64,000 nt of DNA from Alteromonas gilva. GTDB taxonomy: Bacteria; Pseudomonadota; Gammaproteobacteria; Enterobacterales; Alteromonadaceae. Every line of letters begins with the position of its first letter. Position 1 is the stretch's first letter. The stretch lies in assembly GCF_028595265.1 (NCBI RefSeq), contig NZ_JAQQXP010000001.1, positions 62,001 to 126,000 of the forward strand, given 5' to 3'. A program made the translations under genes and the position numbers. The notes beneath the pieces were generated by a model. The model was given only the letters and a program-made list of their open reading frames with translations, made no database searches and had not been told where the DNA came from. Of this stretch, positions 54,614-63,469 are shown in pieces.

Positions 54614-54781
54614 ATGTTTGTTTTTATTCTTTTTGCTATCGCTATTTTGCTAACCGCTTTAAAATGGCGAGCAGTTATTCCTGTGCTGCAAAATACCGGC
54701 AAAATGCTGTTAGTTTCGGCTATTTATCTGGTATTTTTGGGCAAAATTATAAAATCTGTATTACTCGATCGCTCTGTTTAA
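54614..54781 (+). CDS. Small two-helix membrane protein
   Basis: A 55-residue protein with AAGG nine bases before the ATG. It begins MFVFILFAIAILLTALKW, has a short basic turn, and a second helix MLLVSAIYLVFLGKIIKSVL. Translation is supported by the ribosome binding site, and the next gene follows 16 bases later. The family is not recognised; two-helix membrane peptides of this kind are often stress-related, which cannot be shown here. Confidence 0.6.
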   Translation: MFVFILFAIAILLTALKWRAVIPVLQNTGKMLLVSAIYLVFLGKIIKSVLLDRSV

Positions 54782-54797
54782 TCAAGGAATTATACTC

Positions 54798-55100
54798 ATG
54801 AAAACCACCAAAAAACTGTTTACGCTTGCTACTGTTGTAATGTTTACACTCGGACTTAGCGCCTGTAGCGAAGAAAAGGAAGAGCAAACCGAAAGCAAGG
54901 TGAGCGAATTTAAAAACGCGGCCAGTAAAGCAATGGATGATGCCAAAGAGGCAACCTCAGACGCTGCAGATAAAACCAAGGCGTTTGCTGAAGATACCGC
55001 AGATAAAGCTGAAGAGATGGCTAAAGATGCTGGCAACGCCATCGAAGATGCTTGTGAAGACGCCAAAGAGAAGATGGACTTAGAAGACAAGGATTGCTAA
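54798..55100 (+). CDS. Ala/Lys/Glu-rich helical lipoprotein
   Basis: A 100-residue predicted lipoprotein: signal MKTTKKLFTLATVVMFTLGL with lipobox LSAC, then an extended amphipathic helix made of Ala-, Lys-, Asp- and Glu-rich near-repeats (ATSDAADKTKAFAEDTADKA, EEMAKDAGNAIEDACEDAKE). The composition is like that of late-embryogenesis-type and YtxH-like stress proteins. Two further Cys lie near the end. AAGGAA precedes the ATG. A terminator follows at 55173. Confidence 0.75.
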   Translation: MKTTKKLFTLATVVMFTLGLSACSEEKEEQTESKVSEFKNAASKAMDDAKEATSDAADKTKAFAEDTADKAEEMAKDAGNAIEDACEDAKEKMDLEDKDC

Positions 55101-55132
55101 GTACCGTTGTAACGTCTCGTAAGCTTTTAGTG

Positions 55133-55154
55133 CAAACCGGTTATAACCGGTTTG
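55133..55154. repeat. 22-bp perfect palindrome
   Basis: CAAACCGGTTA followed by its exact reverse complement TAACCGGTTTG, just after the helical lipoprotein gene and before the terminator. A near copy of one arm with the adjoining bases (CAAACCGGTTTATAAC) lies upstream of ilvD at 61569-61584. Confidence 0.8.
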
Positions 55155-55172
55155 CCGAGCCCGCGAAACCAG

Positions 55173-55202
55173 AGTGCCCGGACGACGCGCGGGCACTTTT
55201 TG
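55173..55202 (+). terminator. Rho-independent terminator
   Basis: AGTGCCCG (55173-55180) pairs with CGGGCACT (55190-55197), followed by a T run. It lies 73 bases after the stop of the helical lipoprotein gene. Confidence 0.9.
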
Positions 55203-55421
55203 TTACTGTCGCCGGTGCCACTATTGCACGGGTTCACTGTGTTGCCACGGCGAGGGTGCTGCCATTTTTTACGCCTGCGCCGACAACTTTTGCCGCCAAT
55301 CAGCGCGGAACAGGGCGCGTAAAAGGTTAACTTCCTATATAATCTGCAGCTTGCTTTGGCCGGCGCGTGCGGCCATCTCCTACATATTTGATTTCTTTAT
55401 TATCCGGACAGTCTTCTGTAT

Positions 55422-56651
55422 ATGAACGTAAAAAGCACCTATGTTAAACCTGCGCTGGGTTTACCTGAATTTATCGCATTAATGGCAATAATGACGTCGC
55501 TGGTGGCGCTAAGTATTGACGCTATGCTGCCCGCTCTCGATACCATCGGTGCAGCCATGGGGGCTAAGGATATTCATGAGAGCCACCTTATTGTGTCGCT
55601 CTTTTTTGCAGGGCTGGCCGTTGGCCAGTTATTTTTTGGCCCGTATTGTGACACTCGCGGTCGGCGTGAAGCGATTATTCTGGGCTTGGGTATTTTTGTT
55701 GCAGGCACCATAATTTGCATGCTTGCCGAAGACATGAATACCATGTTGGTTGGCCGGGTAATACAGGCATTTGGCGTGTCCGGGCCGCGTATCGCTTCCA
55801 CGGCCGTGATCCGCGATCAATTTTCTGGCGAAGCCATGGCCAAAGTCATGTCGTTTATTATGATGGTGTTTATTCTAGTACCTATGCTCGCGCCTATGGT
55901 GGGTCAGTGGGTACTTAATATCGCCTCGTGGCTGCATATTTTTACCCTGTTTTTGTGTGTTGCCGCATTTAGCGGTACCTGGTTTTGGATCCGTCAGCCA
56001 GAGACATTACCCGCCAGTCGCAGAAAACCGTTCTCATGGCGACAGTTTGCGCGCTCTTCGCGCTTTATTCTGACTCACAAGCCGGTGATTGGCCCGACGC
56101 TGGCAATGGGCTGCGTATTTGGCGCATTTCTTTCTTATCTGAGTGCGTCGCAAACCATATTTCAGGGCTACTATGGTGTCGGTGACTGGTTTAGTTATAT
56201 TTTTGCGACGCTGGCTTTTTCTATTGGCCTGGCATCATTTATCAACAGCCGTATTGTGATGCGAATGGGAATGTATCGGGTAACGCAATTCGCGCTGGTG
56301 GGTGCGGTTGCCTTCGCGCTGGTCTTTTTGAGTTTAATCGAGATGTACGACGGCCTGCCACCGTTGTTTGTCACCATTGCCACCTTGTTTGTGGGCTTTT
56401 TCTTTGTCGGGCTGTTGTTTGGCAATCTCAATGCAATCGCTATGCAGCCTCTTGGTGAGATGGCAGGGCTGGGTGCCGCCATCATTGGTTCGATATCAAG
56501 TATCATCGCCGTTGTTGTGGCTACCAGCGTAGATGCCTATCTTACCGATAACCTCTATCCGATTGGAGCGGGCTTTGTGCTGTTCTTTTCCCTGGCATTC
56601 GCCATTATTCGCATGAGTTTAACCAACCCTAAAATGGATGCCGCGGCATAG
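55422..56651 (+). CDS. Bcr/CflA-family MFS multidrug exporter
   Basis: A 409-residue inner-membrane drug:proton antiporter with 12 predicted helices. The family signature is seen: LSIDAMLPALDTIGAAMGA in helix 1, FFAGLAVGQLFFGPYCDTRG with loop motif A (DTRGRREAI), and RVIQAFGVSGPRIASTAVIR with the conserved Arg/Asp in motif C region. Hydrophobic segments continue to ILYPIGAGFVLFFSLAFAII-type end helices. The ATG at 55422 has no clear ribosome binding site. Substrate not predictable. Confidence 0.9.
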   Translation: MNVKSTYVKPALGLPEFIALMAIMTSLVALSIDAMLPALDTIGAAMGAKDIHESHLIVSLFFAGLAVGQLFFGPYCDTRGRREAIILGLGIFVAGTIICMLAEDMNTMLVGRVIQAFGVSGPRIASTAVIRDQFSGEAMAKVMSFIMMVFILVPMLAPMVGQWVLNIASWLHIFTLFLCVAAFSGTWFWIRQPETLPASRRKPFSWRQFARSSRFILTHKPVIGPTLAMGCVFGAFLSYLSASQTIFQGYYGVGDWFSYIFATLAFSIGLASFINSRIVMRMGMYRVTQFALVGAVAFALVFLSLIEMYDGLPPLFVTIATLFVGFFFVGLLFGNLNAIAMQPLGEMAGLGAAIIGSISSIIAVVVATSVDAYLTDNLYPIGAGFVLFFSLAFAIIRMSLTNPKMDAAA

Positions 56652-56878
56652 CGGCCCATAGTTTCGGTTTGCTTACCTGGCATCCCCCAGGTCGCTATAG
56701 AGCACATTGTTAAGTGGCTGTGACCTGCCCGGAATACATATTGAGAGCCGGATACGCGGATATGTGCCGCCGCCTGGCGTGTTAATGCACACCTGTTTTG
56801 AAATATGCGCTGCACACTTACCGACGCTGTATGCTTATTGCACAGGTTCGGTTGCAGGTAAAAGGGGTTTTGCGGGCA

Positions 56879-56906
56879 TAAAAAAGCCCGACCAAATTGG
56901 TCGGGC
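56879..56906 (-). terminator. Rho-independent terminator of ilvC
   Basis: GCCCGACC and GGTCGGGC form a stem around AAATT; on the minus strand it is followed by a run of T. It lies 39 bases after the ilvC stop. Confidence 0.92.
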
Positions 56907-56944
56907 AAAAGGGCTTGGTTTAAGCACCTAACGACAGAAACTGT

Positions 56945-58426
56945 CTACGCTTCGATGATGGCTTTCATATCCGTCATGTAACCGCGTAATTCTTTACCAA
57001 TTGCTTCAACGCCAGTGTTGCGAATAGCTTCGTTAACCTCGGCCAGGCGCTTGTTGTCTACCTGGTTCGATGTCACGTTTAAGCCTTTACCAATCAATGA
57101 AGTATCAATGTTTGGCATGAGTTTTTCGCGCAGTAATGGTACCGCGGCGTTAGCAAATAAATAGTTACCGTATTCTGCAGTGTCAGAAATAACCACGTTC
57201 ATTTCGTACAAACGCTTACGCGAAATGGTGTTCGAAATCAGTGGTGTTTCGTGCAATGACTCGTAATACGCCGACTCAGGTAAAATGCCCGCTTCAACCA
57301 TCACGTCAAAGGCCATCTCTACACCGGCTTTGATCATCGCGACTAACAAAATACCGTTGTCGAAGAATTCTTGTTCTGAAATTTCACCGTCATACACAGG
57401 TGCATTTTCAAAGCCACTCTGGCCGGTTTCTTCGCGCCATTTAAACAGGTTAGCATCGTTATTCGCCCAGTCTTCCATCATGGTGCGGGAGAACTCACCG
57501 CTGATAATGTCATCCTGATGCTTTTCGAATAACGGACGCATTAGCTGCGTTAATTCTTCAGACAACTCAAATGCTTTTAACTTCGCTGGATTAGACAGGC
57601 GATCCATCATATTGGTCACGCCGCCAATTTTCAGCGCTTCAGTAATGGCTTCTAAACCATACTGGATTAAGGCTGCTGCGTAGCCGGCATCAATGCCGTC
57701 AGCCGTCATTTTTTCATAAGCCAGGATAGCTGCGGTTTGTTGCATACCACATAAAATGGTTTGCTCACCCATTAAGTCAGACTTAACTTCCGCAACAAAG
57801 GACGACTCCAGCACACCTGCACGGTCGCCACCAGTGGCGCTGGCCAGTGCTTTAGCGATGGCCATGCCCTCGCCTTTTGGATCGTTCTCCGGGTGCACAG
57901 CAATTAGTGTTGGTACACCAAAGCCACGCTTATATTCTTCGCGTACTTCGGTACCAGGACACTTAGGCGCACACATTACTACGGTAATGTCGCTGCGAAT
58001 TTGCTGGCCTTCTTCAACAATGTTGAAGCCGTGTGAATAACCCAGTGTGGCGCCGTCTTTCATTAACGGCATTACGGCTTCCACCACGCTTGAATGTTGC
58101 TTATCCGGTGTCAGGTTATACACCACGTCTGCGGTGGGGATTAATTCCTGATACGTACCTACTTTAAAACCATTGTTGCTTGCGCGCTGATAAGAATCAC
58201 GTTTCTCATCAATAGCGGCCTGACGTAACGCATATGCCACGTCTAACCCTGAATCACGCATGTTGAGACCCTGGTTAAGGCCTTGTGCACCGCAGCCAAC
58301 GATGACAATTTTTTTACCTTTAAGGAACTCGCAGCCTTCAGCAAATTCGTCGCGATTCATAAAGCGACAGCGACCTAACTGGTCCAGTTGCTGGCGTAAA
58401 GACAGAGTATTGAAATAATTAGCCAT
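56945..58426 (-). CDS. ilvC: Ketol-acid reductoisomerase, class II
   Basis: A 493-residue enzyme (E. coli 491), the long class with a duplicated knotted C-terminal domain. It turns acetolactate or acetohydroxybutyrate into the dihydroxy acids of valine/isoleucine synthesis using NADPH and Mg2+. Visible are MANYFNTLSLRQQLDQLGRC, the NADPH motif IVGCGAQGLNQGLNMRDSGL, CAPKCPGTEVREEYKRGFGV, and the metal-ligand region SSFVAEVKSDLMGEQTILCG. It is divergent from ilvY, the usual IlvY control arrangement. A terminator follows. Confidence 0.98.
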   Translation of the reverse strand: MANYFNTLSLRQQLDQLGRCRFMNRDEFAEGCEFLKGKKIVIVGCGAQGLNQGLNMRDSGLDVAYALRQAAIDEKRDSYQRASNNGFKVGTYQELIPTADVVYNLTPDKQHSSVVEAVMPLMKDGATLGYSHGFNIVEEGQQIRSDITVVMCAPKCPGTEVREEYKRGFGVPTLIAVHPENDPKGEGMAIAKALASATGGDRAGVLESSFVAEVKSDLMGEQTILCGMQQTAAILAYEKMTADGIDAGYAAALIQYGLEAITEALKIGGVTNMMDRLSNPAKLKAFELSEELTQLMRPLFEKHQDDIISGEFSRTMMEDWANNDANLFKWREETGQSGFENAPVYDGEISEQEFFDNGILLVAMIKAGVEMAFDVMVEAGILPESAYYESLHETPLISNTISRKRLYEMNVVISDTAEYGNYLFANAAVPLLREKLMPNIDTSLIGKGLNVTSNQVDNKRLAEVNEAIRNTGVEAIGKELRGYMTDMKAIIEA

Positions 58427-58560
58427 AAAAAAATAAATTCCGAACTTCTTTTGTCGTTATCCCGTTGCGTTACTTTAATGTAACTTTGTTGGGATGATCT
58501 CGTCATTGACGACTTGCGATTGAATATACGCTAGCCTTCATGTTTTGAAAAATGATATAT

Positions 58561-58579
58561 TTGCAAAACAGTATTGCAA
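58561..58579. promoter_or_regulatory. Candidate IlvY operator
   Basis: TTGCAA (58561-58566), 7 bases, TTGCAA (58574-58579) make a symmetric LysR-type site with a T-N11-A pattern. It lies just before ilvY and 135 bases from the ilvC start. IlvY control of ilvC by acetolactate is known in E. coli; the site itself is assigned by form and position. Confidence 0.5.
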
Positions 58580-58593
58580 AAAGTGAAATAGCC

Positions 58594-59457
58594 ATGGATT
58601 TTCGTAGCCTACAGCTGTTTAATCATCTCGCAACCAGTTTACATTTTGGTGACACTGCACAGACTATGTACGTGTCGCCGTCAACGTTAAGCCGCGTTAT
58701 ACAGCGTCTCGAGGAAGAGTGTGGCTGTGTTTTATTTAAACGCGACAATCGGTCGGTGGCGCTTACACATGGCGGTCACAAGTTGCTGAATTTTAGCGAA
58801 AAAGTCCTTGGTGAGTGGCAGCAAATACGGCAGGAGCTGCGTGCTGACGGCAAAGCATTGCAAGGAGAATTGAGCCTGTATTGTTCAGTGACGGCCAGCC
58901 AGAGTCATTTACCGTCGGTATTACAACGCTTTCGACAGCGCTATCCGGGGGTCGATATTCGCCTGGTAACCGGTGACCCCGGCCTGGCTATAGAAAACGT
59001 AAAACAAAAAAAATCAGATGTGGCGATTGCCATTAATTCGGCGGATTTTCCCACAGATTTATGTTTTTCCGGGCTTGACCGGGTGCCGTTGGTATTAATT
59101 GCCCCACGGGAATGGCGACTAAACCAGCTCAGTCAGGTTGACTGGCGCACTAATCCGGTGGTGTTACCTGAGCAGGGACCAAGTCGCTCAATTGTGTATC
59201 ACTGGTTCGCCGAGCACGGTATTCGCCCCAATGTGTATGCCTCGGTAGGCGGTAATGAAGCCATCGTATCTATGGTGGCGCTGGGCTGTGGTATTGGTTT
59301 TGTGCCCCAGGTGGTACTTGATCATTCCAGTATGTCAGGCAGCGTGACACGCATTATGGTAGACGATATTGGCTCTTATGAGCTGGGTCTGGCCTGTTTA
59401 CAGGAGCGTCGCCATGAGCCGCTCATTAATGCCCTGTTTCAGCTTGAGTTAAACTGA
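58594..59457 (+). CDS. ilvY: LysR-family activator of ilvC
   Basis: A 287-residue regulator (E. coli 297). The ATG at 58594 gives MDFRSLQLFNHLATSLHFGD, aligned with the known start; an upstream in-frame ATG at 58552 would add 14 residues that run through the operator. The helix-turn-helix lies in MYVSPSTLSRVIQRLEEECG, then LFKRDNRSVALTHGG. It binds acetolactate or acetohydroxybutyrate as inducer in E. coli and activates ilvC. The gene end overlaps comM by 19 bases in convergent orientation. Confidence 0.93.
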   Translation: MDFRSLQLFNHLATSLHFGDTAQTMYVSPSTLSRVIQRLEEECGCVLFKRDNRSVALTHGGHKLLNFSEKVLGEWQQIRQELRADGKALQGELSLYCSVTASQSHLPSVLQRFRQRYPGVDIRLVTGDPGLAIENVKQKKSDVAIAINSADFPTDLCFSGLDRVPLVLIAPREWRLNQLSQVDWRTNPVVLPEQGPSRSIVYHWFAEHGIRPNVYASVGGNEAIVSMVALGCGIGFVPQVVLDHSSMSGSVTRIMVDDIGSYELGLACLQERRHEPLINALFQLELN

Positions 59458-60950
59458 CGAATGAGCGTATCCAGCGCCCTGTAACCCAGGGCTTCGCTAA
59501 TATGCTCAATGCTGATGGCGTGTTGATTGTTGAGATCGGCAATGGTGCGGGCAACCTTGATGGTGCGGTGAAATACCCGCATAGACAGTTTTAACTTGGT
59601 GGCTGCCCGTTGCAAGAAATCCGCTGTTTCGGTGTCCAGCGGACACTGAACGCGCAGTTCTGAAACGCTCAGATCGGCATTGTATTTGCCCTGACGCTGA
59701 AGCTGAATGGCGTAGGCGTTAGTCACTTTTTTCAGCGCTTGTTCGGCGCTGTCGGCGCCACTGGGCGGTTTGGCAAAGCTATAGTGTTCGGGCCGGCGAA
59801 CTTCTATTTGTAAATCTATGCGGTCGAGCAATGGCCCCGACAACTTGCTTAAATAACGCTGCACCTGCTGAGTGGTGCTGCGACCGTCATCAATATCACC
59901 GGTAGGGCTGGGGTTCATGGCCGCCAATAGCTGAAAACTGGCAGGATAGCGCGCCTGCCCCGAGGCGCGCGACAAGCAAATATCACCGGTTTCCAGCGGT
60001 TCGCGCAGCACGTCCAGTGCCTTACGGCCAAATTCCGGCAACTCGTCGAGGAATAACACACCGTTGTGCGCCAATGATACTTCGCCAGGTTGCGGATGCG
60101 TACCGCCGCCGGTCAGAGCAATGGCCGACGAGGTATGGTGCGGTGAGCGAAACGGCGGTGTATACCATTGGGTGGTATCGCGAAGCTCACCTTTGACAGA
60201 ATACAATGCGGCTGTTTCGAGAGCCTGCTGGTGTGACAGCACCGGCAGCAGCGATACCAGCCGGCTGGCCAGCAGGCTTTTACCGGTGCCGGCCGGGCCC
60301 ACCATGAGTAAGTTGTGTCGTCCGGCAGCGGCAATAGTCAGCGCGCGCTTGGCCTGTTGCTGGCCAATGATATCATCCCAGCGCGGTGCGGCTTGTGGTG
60401 GCACCGCGCGCTGAGTACTGTGTTGTAGCGGTAATGCCTGCTGACCGCCAAGGTGCAAAAATACCGAGAGGAGCTTGCCGCTTACAATATAACGAAGCCC
60501 GTCAATCAGTTGTAATTCTGCTTCGTTATCGTGCGGGGCAAGCAGGGTTTGCCGGGCATCGGCGCAGCGCATGGCCACCGGCAATAAGCCAACGACGGGG
60601 CGAATTTCACCATTAAGTCCGAGCTCACCGGCGACTTCCATATTGGTCAGTGCATCCTGTTCAAGTAATCCCATGGCAATTAAAATACCCAGCGCAATGG
60701 CCAGGTCATAACGGCCGCCGCTTTTGGGGATTTCAGCCGGCGCCAGGTTAACCGTAATGCGCCGGGCCGGGTATTCAAAGCCACTGTTAATCAAGGCACT
60801 GCGCACCCTCTCTTTGGCTTCCTGCACCGCGGTTTCGGCCAATCCCACGAGTTTAAAACTCGGCAGACCATTGGAAAGGTGTACCTCCACTTTTACCCGC
60901 GGGGCATTAATACCCGCTACGCCGCGTGTGTAAACAATGCCCAGGCCCAT
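59439..60950 (-). CDS. comM: ComM/YifB-family Mg chelatase-like AAA+ ATPase
   Basis: A 503-residue AAA+ helicase (E. coli YifB 506) that aids branch migration in natural transformation in Vibrio and Haemophilus. N-terminal Lon-like domain (MGLGIVYTRGVAGINAPRVK, AEIPKSGGRYDLAIALGILI), Walker A GPAGTGKSLLASRLV, ELPEFGRKALDVLREPLETG with sensor residues AAMNPSPTGDIDDGRST, and the C-terminal Mg chelatase domain (RVFHRTIKVARTIADLN). In E. coli this gene is next to the ilv leader, as here. Confidence 0.96.
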   Translation of the reverse strand: MGLGIVYTRGVAGINAPRVKVEVHLSNGLPSFKLVGLAETAVQEAKERVRSALINSGFEYPARRITVNLAPAEIPKSGGRYDLAIALGILIAMGLLEQDALTNMEVAGELGLNGEIRPVVGLLPVAMRCADARQTLLAPHDNEAELQLIDGLRYIVSGKLLSVFLHLGGQQALPLQHSTQRAVPPQAAPRWDDIIGQQQAKRALTIAAAGRHNLLMVGPAGTGKSLLASRLVSLLPVLSHQQALETAALYSVKGELRDTTQWYTPPFRSPHHTSSAIALTGGGTHPQPGEVSLAHNGVLFLDELPEFGRKALDVLREPLETGDICLSRASGQARYPASFQLLAAMNPSPTGDIDDGRSTTQQVQRYLSKLSGPLLDRIDLQIEVRRPEHYSFAKPPSGADSAEQALKKVTNAYAIQLQRQGKYNADLSVSELRVQCPLDTETADFLQRAATKLKLSMRVFHRTIKVARTIADLNNQHAISIEHISEALGYRALDTLIRQFNSS

Positions 60951-61282
60951 ACACTAATGCCACCGTTGAAGAATAGATAAACTAAGTGTAACGGCCCGCG
61001 GGTAACGACGAATACTGCGCCTCGGTGCAGTTTTTATTTTATTCAGCGTGCATTTATGCAAAATTAACCGCCAGCGCTTGATCAGCCTGGTTGATCCGTG
61101 GTATTTCTTACCGTTCCTGAGAAGGTGGTGCTACAGCCAGGCTCCAAAACCTTTATCAGAAGCCAGCCAAAATCCGAACTTATCTTTGTCGTTGAGATCT
61201 GTCAGCGACGTCTAAATTGACGCACTGTGTCCTTGTAGTAACTATGTTGTACTCAGGCTTCACAATCCGTTGCCGGGTAAAA

Positions 61283-61351
61283 ATGTTGTTTGTTTTGCGA
61301 ATAGTGTTGCTATGCATTGGGTCTTGTTGTCGCCTCATGTATTATTTGTGA
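61283..61351 (+). CDS. Candidate ilv leader peptide
   Basis: A 22-residue ORF beginning MLFVLRIVLLCI: 8 of the first 11 residues after Met are Leu, Val or Ile. It lies next to comM, exactly where ilvL lies in E. coli, and an attenuator-like hairpin follows 43 bases after the stop. Ribosome stalling at these codons when branched-chain amino acids are scarce would let ilvDA be read through. There is only a weak GGG before the ATG. The peptide is not similar to E. coli IlvL in sequence, which is usual for such leaders. Confidence 0.55.
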   Translation: MLFVLRIVLLCIGSCCRLMYYL

Positions 61352-61394
61352 GCAAGAGTACAAAACTAGTCTGCTGCCTGTGTGATGTGGGGTT

Positions 61395-61426
61395 AGCGCG
61401 GCAATGTCGCCCGCAGCCGTGTTTTT
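61395..61426 (+). terminator. Candidate transcription attenuator of ilvDA
   Basis: AGCGCGGC (61395-61402) can pair with GCCGTGTT (61416-61423), partly with G-U pairs, followed by TTT and A-rich DNA. The 5' arm could instead pair with TGCTGC at 61372-61377, giving an antiterminator. It was folded by eye. Confidence 0.45.
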
Positions 61427-61618
61427 AAATCCGCCGGTGCGTTGGGCGATAAAGTGACAGCGAATTATTGACATCAGCGTTGGTCAGGACACTGACAGCC
61501 TCAAGCAGATAACAAGATTAACTGTGTTTTTGGCATCAATGGCCAAACCGAATTAAGTGAAACTGGTTCAAACCGGTTTATAACTAACAGACACCCTTCG
61601 GGGATGAGAGTATTTTTT

Positions 61619-63469
61619 ATGCCTAAATTACGATCCGCTACTACCACTCAGGGACGCAATATGGCTGGTGCACGCGCACTGTGGCGTGCCACTGGTATGA
61701 AAGACGGCGACTTTGGTAAACCCATTGTTGCCATTGCTAACTCCTTTACGCAATTTGTGCCGGGCCATGTGCATCTTAAAGACATGGGGCAACTGGTTGC
61801 GCGCAGTGTCGAAGCAGCGGGTGGTGTGGCAAAAGAGTTTAATACCATTGCCGTGGATGATGGCATTGCCATGGGCCACAGCGGCATGCTCTACAGCCTG
61901 CCCTCGCGCGAAATCATTGCCGACTCGGTAGAATACATGGTTAACGCGCATTGCGCCGATGCCATTGTGTGCATCTCTAACTGCGACAAAATTACCCCGG
62001 GAATGCTGATGGCGTCAATGCGCCTCAACGTGCCGGTGGTGTTTGTGTCTGGCGGACCCATGGAAGCGGGTAAAACCAAGCTGTCTGATCAGCTGATTAA
62101 ACTCGATCTGGTTGATGCGATGGTCGCCGCCGCTGACGACAAGGTCTCTGACGATGACTCCAACGAAATTGAACGCTCTGCGTGCCCTACCTGCGGCTCG
62201 TGCTCGGGGATGTTTACCGCTAACTCCATGAACTGCTTAACCGAGGCACTGGGCTTGTCGTTACCGGGCAACGGTTCGATGCTGGCCACCCACGCCGACC
62301 GTGAGCAGCTGTTTAAAAATGCCGGTAAACTCATCGTTGAGTTGTGTGAGCGCTGGTATAAAAACGACGATGCCACGGCACTACCACGCAACATTGCCAA
62401 CTTTAAGGCCTTTGAAAATGCCATGAGTCTGGATATTGCCATGGGCGGCTCCACCAATACCATTTTGCACTTATTGGCTGCCGCTATGGAAGGTGAGGTT
62501 GACTTTACCATGGCCGATATCGACCGCCTGTCACGCAAAGTACCGCACTTGTGCAAAGTAGCGCCATCCACCCCGCAGTATCATATGGAAGATGTGCACC
62601 GCGCCGGTGGCGTGCTGGGCATTTTAAATGAGCTTAACAAAGGCGGGTTGTTGCACGGTGACTGTGCCCATGTTTTGGGTAAACCCATTGCCGAGGTGAT
62701 CAGTGAGTGGGATATCACCAACCCTGAGAATGCCAGTGCCATTGAATTTTATCGCGCAGGCCCAGCTGGTATTCGCACCACCCAGGCGTTTAGCCAGAGT
62801 TGTCGCTGGGATGATGCCGATGCGGATCGTAGCGCAGGCTGTATTCGTGACCTTGAGCATGCGTATAGTCAGGAAGGCGGGTTAGCGGTGCTGTACGGTA
62901 ACCTGGCCGAAAATGGCTGCATTGTTAAAACTGCCGGGGTGGATGAATCCATTCTTAAATTCACCGGCCGGGCACGTATTTTTGAAAGTCAGGACGACGC
63001 CGTAGCCGGTATTCTTAACGATCAAATCGAAGCCGGTGATGCGGTAATCATTCGCTACGAAGGGCCTAAAGGCGGCCCGGGCATGCAGGAAATGCTCTAT
63101 CCGACATCCTATTTAAAGTCTAAGGGTTTAGGTAAAGATTGTGCGCTGATTACCGACGGGCGTTTCTCAGGCGGTACTTCTGGCTTATCAATTGGTCACT
63201 GCTCGCCTGAGGCTGCCAGTGGCGGCGGTATTGGTTTGGTGCAGGAAGGCGACACCATTGAAATTGATATTCCTAATCGCAGCATCAATGTGGCGATTAC
63301 CGATGCCGAAATGGCGGCACGCCGCATTGCCATGGATGCCAGCGAGCGCCCCTGGCGGCCGGTGGATCGTCAGCGCGAAGTGTCGTTGTCGCTGAAAACC
63401 TTTGCCATGCTGGCCACCAGTGCCGATAAAGGCGCAGTAAGAGACCCATCCAAACTGGAAGATCTATGA
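61619..63469 (+). CDS. ilvD: Dihydroxy-acid dehydratase
   Basis: A 616-residue enzyme (E. coli 616). The start MPKLRSATTTQGRNMAGARA at 61619 matches the known N-terminus; an ATG five codons upstream is also in frame. It dehydrates dihydroxy acids in valine and isoleucine synthesis and carries an iron-sulfur cluster. Cluster ligands are visible in CISNCDKITPGMLM and CPTCGSCSGMFTANS. Further blocks are MGGSTNTILHLLAAAMEGEV, EGPKGGPGMQEMLYPTSYLK and DGRFSGGTSGLSIGHCSPEA. The stop overlaps the ilvA start as ATGA. Confidence 0.98.
   Translation: MPKLRSATTTQGRNMAGARALWRATGMKDGDFGKPIVAIANSFTQFVPGHVHLKDMGQLVARSVEAAGGVAKEFNTIAVDDGIAMGHSGMLYSLPSREIIADSVEYMVNAHCADAIVCISNCDKITPGMLMASMRLNVPVVFVSGGPMEAGKTKLSDQLIKLDLVDAMVAAADDKVSDDDSNEIERSACPTCGSCSGMFTANSMNCLTEALGLSLPGNGSMLATHADREQLFKNAGKLIVELCERWYKNDDATALPRNIANFKAFENAMSLDIAMGGSTNTILHLLAAAMEGEVDFTMADIDRLSRKVPHLCKVAPSTPQYHMEDVHRAGGVLGILNELNKGGLLHGDCAHVLGKPIAEVISEWDITNPENASAIEFYRAGPAGIRTTQAFSQSCRWDDADADRSAGCIRDLEHAYSQEGGLAVLYGNLAENGCIVKTAGVDESILKFTGRARIFESQDDAVAGILNDQIEAGDAVIIRYEGPKGGPGMQEMLYPTSYLKSKGLGKDCALITDGRFSGGTSGLSIGHCSPEAASGGGIGLVQEGDTIEIDIPNRSINVAITDAEMAARRIAMDASERPWRPVDRQREVSLSLKTFAMLATSADKGAVRDPSKLEDL

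Larger units (their letters stand above)
60951..61618 (+). promoter_or_regulatory. ilvDA leader and promoter region
   Basis: About 670 bases between comM and ilvD. The first part contains the comM promoter side. The middle holds the putative leader peptide (61283-61351) and an attenuator hairpin (61395-61426). Near ilvD, two consecutive 10-mers AAACTGGTTC and AAACCGGTTT lie at 61560-61579, followed by TATAAC, which could be part of a second promoter. No trace of ilvG or ilvM coding sequence was found. Confidence 0.55.

Noticed and set aside
62089..62571. A 160-codon ORF on the minus strand
   Set aside because: It is a shadow of ilvD, with no ribosome binding site or family likeness.
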